This document shows, piece by piece, positions 19,646 to 27,210 of a DNA stretch of 64,000 nt (its first letter is position 1; each line of letters opens with the position of its first letter). The position numbers and the translations under genes were made by a program. Source of the stretch: Pseudomonas mosselii (GTDB lineage Bacteria; Pseudomonadota; Gammaproteobacteria; Pseudomonadales; Pseudomonadaceae); the NCBI RefSeq assembly GCF_003205295.1, contig NZ_QJRP01000013.1, positions 1 to 64,000 of the forward strand. Reading direction: 5' to 3'. The notes beneath the pieces were generated by a model. It worked only from the letters and a program-made list of their open reading frames with translations, was not told the origin of the DNA and ran no database searches.

Positions 19646-20113
19646 ATGGACATCAGCCACGCCAGCCCATCGCCCCACGGCCTGCGCTTTTACTGGAACC
19701 GACTCGCCGAACAGCTGCAGCGCCTGCTCGGCGACAGCATCCTGTGCCTGGTCGCCCGCCTGGGCATCGCCTCGATCTTCTTTCTGTCTGGTCGGACCAA
19801 GGTCGAAGGCCTGCTGAGCATCACCCCCGGCACCTACGAGCTGTTCCAGAGCGAGTACGCCTTGCCACTGGTGTCACCCTGGCTGGCGGCGCACCTGGCG
19901 ACCTATGCCGAGCACCTGTTCCCGCTGTTGCTGGTGCTCGGCCTGTTCACCCGGCTGTCGGCCCTGGCCCTGCTGGGCATGACCCTGGTGATCGAGATCT
20001 TCGTCTACCCGGACGCCTGGCCCACCCACCTTTCCTGGGCCGGCCTGCTCCTGCTGCTGATCGCCCGGGGCGGCGGGGCACTGTCCCTGGACCGGATGCT
20101 GCGGTTGCGCTAA
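19646..20113 (+). CDS. DoxX-family membrane protein
   Basis: The 155-residue protein has four hydrophobic helices and the DoxX opening ([20 protein letters not shown], then [30 protein letters not shown]). It closes the bufferin operon 10 bp after bufC, with ribosome binding site GAGGAAAACGCC. DoxX-like proteins often accompany DUF2282/DUF692/DUF2063 sets; a redox or quinone-linked role in the membrane is assumed, not shown. Confidence 0.88.
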   Translation: MDISHASPSPHGLRFYWNRLAEQLQRLLGDSILCLVARLGIASIFFLSGRTKVEGLLSITPGTYELFQSEYALPLVSPWLAAHLATYAEHLFPLLLVLGLFTRLSALALLGMTLVIEIFVYPDAWPTHLSWAGLLLLLIARGGGALSLDRMLRLR

Positions 20114-20138
20114 AGAAAAAGGGTTGCCAGGCTAATGC

Positions 20139-20308
20139 CTGTGGGATTGCGCTTCATCGCACTTATTGGGGCTGCCTTGCAGCCCTTCGCGGGTAAACCC
20201 GCTCCCACAGGATCGCGCAAACGCCGAACCGAGCGCTGTACTTGTGGGAGCGGGTTTACCCGCGAAGGATCGCGCAGCGACCCAATGGTCTTAACTAACT
20301 GGCATTAG
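20139..20308. repeat. Composite REP unit bounded by a CTAATGCC / GGCATTAG motif
   Basis: It contains GCGGGTAAACCCGCTCCCACAG, the text AGGATCGCGCAAACGCCGAA, and the inverse GTGGGAGCGGGTTTACCCGCG. It closes with TTAACTAACTGGCATTAG. An almost identical unit stands at 29537-29640, so this is a dispersed element of about 170 bp, not a chance REP cluster. Confidence 0.75.
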
Positions 20309-20347
20309 TCGCCAGGCGACCCTTTTCACTCATTCGAGCGACTCGGC

Positions 20348-22540
20348 TCAGAGCCCTGCCGCGCGCGCCCGCGCCGCGTGCAGTTTCTTGTAGCTCTCCA
20401 CCAGGCGCAGGTGGCGGTCCAGCCCTTCGAGCTGCAGGTTGGTCGGCGTCAGCCCATGGAAACGCACGCTGCCATCCACCGAGCCCAGCACCGCGTCCAT
20501 CCGCTCATTGCCGAACATGCGCCGCAAGTTGTGCTCGTAGTCGGCCATCTCCAGCTCATCGTCCAGCACCACCTCCAGCACCACGTTCAGCGCCTGGTAG
20601 AACAACCCGCGCTCGACGGTGTTGTCGTTGAACTGCAGGAACATCTCGACCAGCTCCTTGGCGTCCTCGAAACGCTGCAGCACCAGGTGGATCAGCAGCT
20701 TCAGCTCGAGGATGGTCAGTTGGCCCCACACCGTGTTGTCGTCGAATTCGACGCCGATCAGCGTGGTGATGGTGGTGTAGTCATCCACCTCGGCGTTGTC
20801 CAGGCGCTTGAGCAGCAGCTTCAGCGAACGGTTGTCCAGCTTGTGCAGGTTGAGGATGTCGGCCCGGAAACCCAGGGCGCGGTTAGTGTTGTCCCAAATC
20901 AGGTCCTCGACCGGGTAGATCTCGGAATAGCCCGGCACCAGGATGCGGCAGGCAGTGGCCCCAAGGTCGTCGTACACGGCCATGTACACCTCCTTGCCCA
21001 GGTCCTCGAGGATGCCGAACAGGGTCTGCGCCTCCTGCTGGTTGGAGTCCTCGCCGTGGCCCGAGAAGTCCCACTCGACGAACTCGAAGTCGGCCTTGGC
21101 GCCGAAGAAACGCCACGACACCACGCCGCTGGAATCGATGAAGTGCTCGACGAAGTTGTTCGGCTCGGTCAGCGCGAGGCTGTCGAAGGTCGGCTGCGGC
21201 AGGTCGTTCAGGCCCTCGAAGCTGCGGCCCTGGAGCAGTTCGGTAAGGCTGCGCTCCAGCGCCACCTCGAAGCTCGGGTGGGCGCCGAACGAGGCGAACA
21301 CGCCGCCGGTGCGCGGGTTCATCAGGGTCACGCACATCACCGGGAACTCGCCGCCCAGCGACGCGTCCTTGACCAGCACCGGGAAGCCCTGCTCCTCCAG
21401 CCCCTGGATGCCGGCGACGATGCCCGGGTACTTGGCCAACACCTCCTGCGGCACGTCCGGCAGGCACAGCTCGCCTTCGAGGATCTCGCGCTTGACCGCC
21501 CGCTCGAAGATCTCCGACAGGCACTGCACCTGCGCCTCGGCCAGGGTGTTGCCGGCGCTCATGCCGTTGCTCAGGTACAGGTTCTCGATCAGGTTGGACG
21601 GGAAGTACACCGTCTCGCCGTCCGACTGGCGCACGAACGGCAGCGAGCAGATGCCACGCTCCTTGTTGCCCGAGTTGGTGTCGTACAGGTGCGAGCCGCG
21701 CAACTCGCCGTCCGGGTTGAAGATCTCCAGGCAGTGCTCGTCGAGGATCTCGGCCGGCAGCGCGTCTTTCGGCCCTGGCTTGAACCACTGCTCGTTCGGG
21801 TAGTGCACGAACGCCGCGTTGGCGATGTCCTCGCCCCAGAACTGATCGTTGTAGAAGAAGTTGCAGTTCAGCCGCTCGATGAACTCGCCCAGCGCCGAGG
21901 CCAGCGCCGCTTCCTTGGTCGCGCCCTTGCCGTTGGTGAAGCACATCGGCGATTGCGCATCGCGCACGTGCAGCGACCAGACGTTGGGCACGATGTTGCG
22001 CCACGAGGCGATCTCGATCTTCATCCCCAGGCCTGCGAGGATCGCCGACATGTTGGCGATGGTCTGCTCCAGCGGCAGGTCCTTGCCTGGGATGTAGGTA
22101 CTGGTATCCGACACCGGCATCAGCAGCGCCTGGGCGTCGGCGTCGAGATTGTCGACTTCCTCGATGATGAACTCGGGGCCGGTCTGCACCACCTTCTTCA
22201 CGGTGCAGCGGTCGATGGAGCGCAGGATGCCCTGGCGGTCCTTCTCGGAGATGTCCTCGGGCAGCTCGACCTGGATCTTGAAGATCTGGTTGTAGCGGTT
22301 CTCGGGGTCGACGATGTTGTTCTGCGACAGGCGGATGTTCTCGGTCGGAATATCGCGGGTCTGGCAGTACAGCTTGACGAAGTACGCCGCGCACAGCGCC
22401 GACGATGCCAGGAAGTAGTCGAACGGCCCCGGGGCCGAGCCGTCGCCCTTGTAGCGGATCGGCTGGTCGGCGATCACCGTGAAGTCGTCGAACTTGGCTT
22501 CGAGACGAAGGTTGTCGAGAAAATTGACCTTGATTTCCAT
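20348..22540 (-). CDS. OsmC-YcaO fusion protein
   Basis: The 730-residue protein joins an N-terminal OsmC/Ohr-type domain (residues 1 to about 140) to a YcaO domain and a C-terminal helical extension. The OsmC cysteine pair is at Cys50 (ASSALCAAYF) and Cys112 (IDRCTVKKVV). The YcaO ATP-grasp-like core has GKGATKEAALASALGEFIERL and AQVQCLSEIFERAVKREI. E. coli YcaO, which aids RimO-dependent methylthiolation of ribosomal protein S12, lacks the OsmC part. The ATG at 22538-22540 has no strong ribosome binding site. It is an isolated gene beside the bufferin locus; a link is not shown. Confidence 0.9.
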   Translation of the reverse strand: MEIKVNFLDNLRLEAKFDDFTVIADQPIRYKGDGSAPGPFDYFLASSALCAAYFVKLYCQTRDIPTENIRLSQNNIVDPENRYNQIFKIQVELPEDISEKDRQGILRSIDRCTVKKVVQTGPEFIIEEVDNLDADAQALLMPVSDTSTYIPGKDLPLEQTIANMSAILAGLGMKIEIASWRNIVPNVWSLHVRDAQSPMCFTNGKGATKEAALASALGEFIERLNCNFFYNDQFWGEDIANAAFVHYPNEQWFKPGPKDALPAEILDEHCLEIFNPDGELRGSHLYDTNSGNKERGICSLPFVRQSDGETVYFPSNLIENLYLSNGMSAGNTLAEAQVQCLSEIFERAVKREILEGELCLPDVPQEVLAKYPGIVAGIQGLEEQGFPVLVKDASLGGEFPVMCVTLMNPRTGGVFASFGAHPSFEVALERSLTELLQGRSFEGLNDLPQPTFDSLALTEPNNFVEHFIDSSGVVSWRFFGAKADFEFVEWDFSGHGEDSNQQEAQTLFGILEDLGKEVYMAVYDDLGATACRILVPGYSEIYPVEDLIWDNTNRALGFRADILNLHKLDNRSLKLLLKRLDNAEVDDYTTITTLIGVEFDDNTVWGQLTILELKLLIHLVLQRFEDAKELVEMFLQFNDNTVERGLFYQALNVVLEVVLDDELEMADYEHNLRRMFGNERMDAVLGSVDGSVRFHGLTPTNLQLEGLDRHLRLVESYKKLHAARARAAGL

Positions 22541-22701
22541 GCGCAGGGGTACCAAAAGCGGGCGGGAACGGATAAATGACGGGCATTATCCGGGATTTTT
22601 GCCGGGAAGTGTTGCCCTGCGACGAGCAGGGGATTCCAGCCCCTCGCAAAAGCCAACTGTGCTTAGTACGCTTGGTCATCGACAGGGAGAGCGAGACGAC
22701 A

Positions 22702-23382
22702 ATGCCCCACCACGCGACACTTCAGCAGGCCGGTTATGTCCTGCTTCGCCAGGTCGTCCCCCATGGATGGCTGGAGGAATTGCGCCACGTGTTCGAGGTC
22801 GGGGTGAAACCCCCGCAGCAGTGGCCAGTGCCACGCGCCAGCGACTGGCGCCACTCGCAACTGGACTGCGCCAAGCGGGTCCAGGAGGTCTGCCGCCTGC
22901 CGCGGTTGCTGGCAGCGGTAGGCGTGCTGATCGGTGAACGGTTCTTTCTCTACCAGGTGGAGGGCCGTGCTCCCGTGGCGGGTGGCGGCCACCAGGCGCT
23001 GCATCGCGACCTGTCGATGCAACGGCCGGGCGACCTGGCGGGTGTCATGGTCTACCTGGACGACTACGGCCCGCAGAACGGCGCCACCCGGATTGTCCCT
23101 GGCAGCCACCGGCCCGAACCGGGCGAGACGCCCTTCGACTACAGCGACGAATCCCGGAGCCTTGGCCTGTCGGGGTGCGCGGGGGATGCCCTGGTATTCG
23201 ATGTAGACCTGATGCATGCCGCCAGCCTGAATACCAGCGGCGCACCGCGCCGCGCCCTGCTCATCGGCTATGCCGCCGAACCGCTCCAGGCAGCACTTCA
23301 GCAAACCGAGCACCTGCGCAATGTACATATGAACACGCAGGAATGCTTCGAGCCCTCGGACTACGTGTTCACGGCACCATGA
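22702..23382 (+). CDS. Phytanoyl-CoA dioxygenase family protein (PhyH)
   Basis: The 226-residue Fe(II)/2-oxoglutarate-dependent oxygenase has the double-stranded beta-helix ligands in order: HxD within GGGHQALHRDLSM, a distal His in LMHAASLNTSG, and the 2-oxoglutarate Arg shortly after (APRRALLIGYA). The motif NGATRIVPGSHRPEPGETP is typical of PhyH proteins. The start follows CAGGGAGAGCGAGACGACA. It is divergent from the OsmC-YcaO gene (161 bp gap). Substrate unknown. Confidence 0.85.
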   Translation: MPHHATLQQAGYVLLRQVVPHGWLEELRHVFEVGVKPPQQWPVPRASDWRHSQLDCAKRVQEVCRLPRLLAAVGVLIGERFFLYQVEGRAPVAGGGHQALHRDLSMQRPGDLAGVMVYLDDYGPQNGATRIVPGSHRPEPGETPFDYSDESRSLGLSGCAGDALVFDVDLMHAASLNTSGAPRRALLIGYAAEPLQAALQQTEHLRNVHMNTQECFEPSDYVFTAP

Positions 23383-23430
23383 CCGGGAGCCCGCCATTTA
23401 CCCGGCTGAAGCCTCCAGGCACGCGGCGTC

Positions 23431-23520
23431 GATATCGAAGCCATCCCAGGCGATGCTGTTCAGCACTTTTGAAGTAGCCATGAGTCTTGTAGTCGCTCAA
23501 GTCGACCCAACATCACCGGG
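23431..23520 (+). pseudogene. Decayed copy of the 3' end of the 25467-26600 gene
   Basis: Read on the plus strand this stretch encodes DIEAIPGDAVQHF-stop, against DIEAIPDDAV-stop at the end of the gene at 25467. The DNA aligns without gaps to 26568-26657: 30 of 36 bases in the coding part and 37 of 54 in the 3' flank. Upstream of 23431 the similarity fades and a stop lies in frame. It is therefore a remnant of a second copy, or one end of a duplication around the accessory patch. Confidence 0.6.
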
Positions 23521-23538
23521 CGCAATACTGTGGCGGCT

Positions 23539-23826
23539 TCAGGCTGCCTGGTGAAGCCGCTTGATCACTGGTTGCTGGCGCTGGCGGGCCTGCCAGATGT
23601 CGTAGTCAACCTGAATCGTCAGCCACAGCCGCGCCGTGCTGATGCCGGCCATTTCCAGGCGCACCGCCAGATCCGGAGAAACCGCCGCCCGGCCATGAAG
23701 AACCCGGGACAGCGCCTCCCGGGAAAAGCCCAGGTGCTCGGCGAGTGCCTTCACCGTCAGGCCCAGGGTGGGCAGGACATCTTCACGCAGGGTTTCACCG
23801 GGGTGAGGCGGGTTGTGCATAGCCAT
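23539..23826 (-). CDS. higA: HigA-family antitoxin, orphan
   Basis: The 95-residue XRE/HTH protein has the HigA/VapI signature: MHNPPHPGETLREDVLP, a helix-turn-helix (TVKALAEHLGFSREALSRVLHGRAAVSPDLAVRLEMA), then WLTIQVDYDIWQAR. HigA binds and neutralises a RelE-type HigB ribonuclease and represses its own promoter. The start has GAGGGCTGGAAC before it. No HigB frame lies on either side: the upstream 120 bp in this orientation translate to nothing HigB-like and then run into a REP-type repeat. It may now serve as a lone repressor or defend against incoming toxins (inference). Confidence 0.85.
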   Translation of the reverse strand: MAMHNPPHPGETLREDVLPTLGLTVKALAEHLGFSREALSRVLHGRAAVSPDLAVRLEMAGISTARLWLTIQVDYDIWQARQRQQPVIKRLHQAA

Positions 23827-23949
23827 GTTCCAGCCCTCGCAATTCAGAGCGGGAGAGTGTTACCCGGTACATCAGGTGCGCACCAGCAGCTAACTGTGAC
23901 GCAATGCTTCACACATGGTGCGGCATCATCCGCAGGAGCTATCCTTTCG

Positions 23950-24080
23950 AGGTCTTTGGGTGGTAGGACTAATGACCGGGTGAGGGCCACCAGGTGCCCG
24001 CCGCAAGCCTGCAGCGCCTCTGAGATCGAGCGCCGCCCGCGCGGCGCATCGCGGCGCAAGGCCGCTCCCACATCTGTTTC
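23950..24080 (-). repeat. Long REP-associated repeat, left inverted copy
   Basis: In reverse complement this runs from GGAGCGGCCTTGCGCCGCGATG through CGCGCGGGCGGCGCTCGATC and GGCGCTGCAGGCTTGCGGCG to CCCTCACCCGGTCATT and CCCAAAGACC. It matches 24227-24355 in the opposite direction over about 120 bp, far longer than a normal REP. Confidence 0.75.
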
Positions 24081-24226
24081 GGGCCAGTCAATCCTGTGCC
24101 ATTACCTGGTCCGCCTTGTTGGCCCGACGCAGTTTCAGCATGGGCGCCACTGCCGTCCCACCGGTCTCAAGACATGCACCAAGGCTGGCAACCATGGCCT
24201 GACAGGTTCGGCACGTTGCAACAAAT

Positions 24227-24355
24227 GTAGGAGCGGGCTTGTCCCGCGATGCGCCGCGCGGGCGGCGCTCAATCTCATAGGCGCTGCAAGGCTTGCGGCG
24301 TCCACCTTGCGGCCCTCACTCGGTCAATAGCCATCGCGCCCAAAGACCTTAAAGG
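24227..24355 (+). repeat. Long REP-associated repeat, right inverted copy
   Basis: It runs from TGTAGGAGCGGGCTTGTCCCG through GCGCGGGCGGCGCTCAATC, GGCGCTGCAAGGCTTGCGGCG and CCCTCACTCGGTCAATAG to CCCAAAGACCTT. Its end falls inside the GNAT reading frame on the minus strand and supplies that frame's last dozen codons, so insertion of this element probably broke the gene. Confidence 0.75.
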
Positions 24356-24506
24356 GCCTGCCCCTCACTTGCCGATAGTCATCAAACATCGGCGCAGGTG
24401 CCCGACCGACCCTCACGATGTAGGGGCTGTAGGCCTCTGCAACCAGGACGGCAACTTCATCGGCGTCGTCGAGTATGGCCCGGCGCAGGCAGATTGCGGC
24501 ATCCAT
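24324..24506 (-). pseudogene. Truncated GNAT acetyltransferase (N-terminal fragment)
   Basis: Only 60 codons remain. Residues 1 to about 48 look like the first helix pair of a GNAT N-acetyltransferase (ICLRRAILDDADEVAVLVAEAY, then VGRAPAPMFDDY). After that the frame enters the REP-associated repeat, reads unrelated codons and stops, and the acetyl-CoA-binding motif is absent. It starts 6 bp after the DUF1737 stop and was presumably cotranscribed with it. Not expected to be active. Confidence 0.65.
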
Positions 24507-24512
24507 CCTGCC

Positions 24513-24710
24513 TCAGTCCCTGGCTACCGACCACAGCACTGCCTGGGCAGCCACTACATATCCCTTGCTGCTATCGAAGGTCACGCTGGGTGAACCATAA
24601 AGCTGATAGCCCAACGCCAAGCTCTCGGAAATACGCTGGCAAAAACTGGCGTCGTCCTTACCGGTGATCAGGCGATAGACCGGCAGGCCATTGGGTGGGG
24701 TCGAGGGCAT
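24513..24710 (-). CDS. DUF1737 small protein, 65 aa
   Basis: The product matches the DUF1737 pattern in my memory: PVYRLITGKDDASFCQRISESLALGYQLYGSPSVTF, then VVAAQAVLW. The family is small, cytoplasmic and of unknown function. The ATG (24708-24710) follows AAAGGAATACTCAG. It heads a minus-strand pair with the broken GNAT gene. Confidence 0.75.
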   Translation of the reverse strand: MPSTPPNGLPVYRLITGKDDASFCQRISESLALGYQLYGSPSVTFDSSKGYVVAAQAVLWSVARD

Positions 24711-25083
24711 CTGAGTATTCCTTTCATGGCAGGCGTCTATCGCGTGCGGGGCCGGGCATCATGCCATAGCTGCCACTTCATTCGCCTAGGTGAGTCCTGC
24801 GCAATCCACTGTTGGGTATCGGAACCATGCAGCGTCATTGCGGGATAACGATAGCGTCAGCAGCGACACGGAAATGCCCTACAACGAAGACAGAGATTCA
24901 GACACTTAGATCAGCCCCAGTCTCGTCCATTTGCATCTACAGTCATGTGCGATGCAGCAGGCATGTGAACACATTTCGGCAAAATCGTTGTTCGTTGACA
25001 GTACATTGCCGACCGCCGAGTCATACCACATGGACGCACCACGACCATGGACCTAGAATGCCAGACACGATAAGGACGTACTG

Positions 25084-25464
25084 ATGACCTTCCCCGACGG
25101 GCTGCCTGATAACTGCCCACTGCCAGCCGCCGTGAGCTGCTCCGGTATGATCTATATGGTTTCACTCAACAACCCTGTACACGAACTGGATTGCCTCTCA
25201 CAGGCGGAGCGTGGCCGGGCCGTTGATGCAGCCGGTGAAAACTCCTGCATTCGCCATGGTTTATCCGTGTTCCCCGATTTTGCCAGTTGCAGCCACCAAC
25301 GCTCGCTGTTCCCTCGGCTTGGACGATATATCGTTGTCGCCAGACTCGACCCAAGCCATGGAAAAATTCTGCAGACTCCTGCAAAGCGCAATCCTCTCCA
25401 TATGACCTGGTGGCCTTGCAAGGACGTCGAGCGCTACCGTCTGTTTTCGATGGCGGAGGTTTGA
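25084..25464 (+). CDS. Hypothetical protein, 126 aa, first gene of an unknown pair
   Basis: I recognise no family. The 126-residue product has many Cys (seven), Pro and aromatic residues, ends with a compact WWPCKDVERYRLFSMAEV segment, and shows no clean signal peptide. Its ATG follows GATAAGGACGTACTG. The stop is 2 bp before the next start, and the next gene's ribosome binding site (GGAGG, 25455-25459) lies inside this frame, so the two are probably coupled. Base composition is lower in GC and codon use is less biased than in the core genome, pointing to an acquired unit. The amino acid make-up is odd enough that a spurious frame cannot be excluded. Confidence 0.45.
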   Translation: MTFPDGLPDNCPLPAAVSCSGMIYMVSLNNPVHELDCLSQAERGRAVDAAGENSCIRHGLSVFPDFASCSHQRSLFPRLGRYIVVARLDPSHGKILQTPAKRNPLHMTWWPCKDVERYRLFSMAEV

Positions 25465-25466
25465 GC

Positions 25467-26600
25467 ATGCTGTGGCCCATTGCCTCGAACACGATCAGCC
25501 CCCATCTCTTTGAGGGGCAGCACATCGCGGAAGTCCTCTACGACTTCGACGGTCCCAAGATATTCACCACCTTGGGCAGCGATACCCTCCAGCGTTTCTG
25601 GTATGAAAGCGAGGAAGACCGGGAAGCGAAGTTGATTCGCTATCTGGTTGCCCCTACCAGCCCCTCGCTGATCCAACAGTTGAAAGCTGGGCACAAGTCT
25701 GTCCATGACCTGCTCAAACAGAGCTGGCTCTGGGTAGTCGATATGCATTACGACATGTCTCCCTCCATGGCCTGGAGCCTGGAAAGCCTGGATGACGTAC
25801 CCACGCAGTTCAAGCCAGAACCCCATGCCACCCTTTGCCCAGAGCATATGCCGCTACTGTCCTATCGCCTCATCGGACCAGGCCTGAGGGAAGGCGCAGT
25901 ACCCGCCAGCGTGATTGCACGAGCGGTCAACAGCCCGGCAAGCGCGCTCAAGAAAATCCTTGAAGTCGTCACGCAAAGCGTCTCGCAAGGCAGGCCGGAA
26001 GAGAGTTTCAGGAAATCATACGATCTTCCGGCCACGCGCTTTGCCTACAACAGTTTCGAAGTTTCGTTCAGCATCCCCAAACCCGATCAACTGGAACTGC
26101 AGACCTCCCCCATGGACGCCTATGCCCAGAGTGCATGCGTACTCGAGTCGGGGTTGAGCTGGCTTGTCGAGCGCACAGGCAACGAGCCTGAGATCTCCAT
26201 ACTGGAAGCACTGAGGGACCTGACTCCACCGACTCACGGCCAGGTGGAGTCTGCCGAGATTCGCGGGCAGTTAATCAAGAACAATCAAGTCATCCGCCTG
26301 AACCGCCACCACCGAAAATTCATCAGTGAAACGCTGGCCCGGTACCTTTCCCAAAAGCACCAACTCGTGCAGACCAGCGGTCAAATCCGAGAACTGGACA
26401 AGGACAACCTGACCTTCATCCTCCGTGGCCGCCCCAACGGCGAGGCCGAACTCAAATGTGCTTTCAACGACAGCATCTACGATGACGTCGTCGAGCACTT
26501 CGCCAGCGAAGTGAACATCAGCGTCACCGGCAGGCTCCGGCAAACCAAGGCAGTGCTGGAGATCAGCGATATTGAAGCCATACCGGATGATGCTGTTTAG
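25467..26600 (+). CDS. Unknown protein, 377 aa, DUF6575-like N-terminal layout
   Basis: ATG at 25467 is set by GGCGGAGGTTTGAGC. The N-terminal 110 residues (LFEGQHIAEVLYDFDGPKIFTTL, a charged stretch, then LWVVDMHYDMSP) have the layout I associate with DUF6575, a beta-rich domain of unknown role; this is from memory. The C-terminal half includes a helical region (RRSP-free, about 250-300) and ends in a beta-rich segment (LTFILRGRPNGEAELKCAFNDSIYDDVVEHF, then VNISVTGRLRQTKAVLEISDIEAIP), which resembles a small OB- or SH3-like fold. No membrane segment or catalytic motif is clear. Codon use is atypical. Its 3' end is partly duplicated at 23431. Confidence 0.75.
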   Translation: MLWPIASNTISPHLFEGQHIAEVLYDFDGPKIFTTLGSDTLQRFWYESEEDREAKLIRYLVAPTSPSLIQQLKAGHKSVHDLLKQSWLWVVDMHYDMSPSMAWSLESLDDVPTQFKPEPHATLCPEHMPLLSYRLIGPGLREGAVPASVIARAVNSPASALKKILEVVTQSVSQGRPEESFRKSYDLPATRFAYNSFEVSFSIPKPDQLELQTSPMDAYAQSACVLESGLSWLVERTGNEPEISILEALRDLTPPTHGQVESAEIRGQLIKNNQVIRLNRHHRKFISETLARYLSQKHQLVQTSGQIRELDKDNLTFILRGRPNGEAELKCAFNDSIYDDVVEHFASEVNISVTGRLRQTKAVLEISDIEAIPDDAV

Positions 26601-26955
26601 CACTATTGCAGTATCTATGCGTCCCAAAGTCGCTTAAGTCACCAGAGCATCACCTAGGCGAGGATCTACGCCTCGCCCATGCCTTCCAGACAAGTGCCAC
26701 CCATGTCACGCCGCTGCCGTACGACAGTCCGTATCCATCCAACCTCGTTGCAATACCACTGTAAAAGATCTCCCAGCCCATCGAGCTGAACTACCGCCTA
26801 GGGAGCACAGTGGCAGGCATCACCAACGCGGGAGCGGCGGTGCGCCGATGCGACTTGCCCCGCGATAGCACCAACGCGGTTACCCACGTAGCCAACGTCA
26901 ATCATCGCCAGACATGCCCACTTCAACCACTGCATCCCACGCAGGATGCGCAAAC
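26601..26955. other. Intergenic, 355 bp, decayed repeat material
   Basis: No gene seen. The first 57 bases continue the direct repeat shared with 23467-23520. Around 26815-26880 there is a weathered REP (GGGAGCGGCGGTGCGCC, CTTGCCCCGCGA). The rest is of mixed composition. Confidence 0.5.
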
Positions 26956-27210
26956 TCAATGGCGTGTCTGCACCTGTGCTGGCGCCTGCACCTGCACCAA
27001 CGCAGAGTCCAGCAGCGCGCGTACGGTTTCCATCTCGTGCACCGCTGTCAGCGCGAGCGTTGCACCAAGCGAATGCGGATGTGAGGCCAGCACCGACTGA
27101 TGCGCCACGATCAGGGCGCAGCGCACATATTCCGCTGCCTGGATCAGGGTGTCTTCAAGATGATGAGGGGAAGGATTGGATGGCGGTGGGTCAGGGACGA
27201 TCTTCAACAT
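26956..27210 (-). CDS. Small DUF6124/DUF3077-like protein, 84 aa
   Basis: The 84-residue product starts MLKIVPDPPPSNPSPHHLED and continues with a helical LIQAAEYVRCALIVAHQSVL and LALTAVHEMETVRALLDSALVQV. This is the pattern of the short Pseudomonas-specific proteins labelled DUF6124/DUF3077 (Pro-rich start, then helices); function unknown. ATG 27208-27210 is preceded by GGAGAAGTCGAA. A long hairpin-rich leader lies upstream. Confidence 0.7.
   Translation of the reverse strand: MLKIVPDPPPSNPSPHHLEDTLIQAAEYVRCALIVAHQSVLASHPHSLGATLALTAVHEMETVRALLDSALVQVQAPAQVQTRH

Noticed and set aside
23398..23481. A 27-codon minus-strand frame starting MATSKVLNSIAWDG
   Set aside because: It looked protein-like, but it is antisense to the decayed gene tail at 23431-23520, which explains the sequence better, and it has no binding site.
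23827..23950. Search for a HigB toxin upstream of higA
   Set aside because: No frame on either strand has RelE/HigB features or suitable length; stops are frequent.
24812..25084. Possible 90-codon gene directly before the unknown pair, ending at the next start
   Set aside because: There is no ribosome binding site, and the Cys/His/Arg/Thr-rich random-like composition and non-coding codon use argue against it. The ATGA-type overlap alone is not enough.
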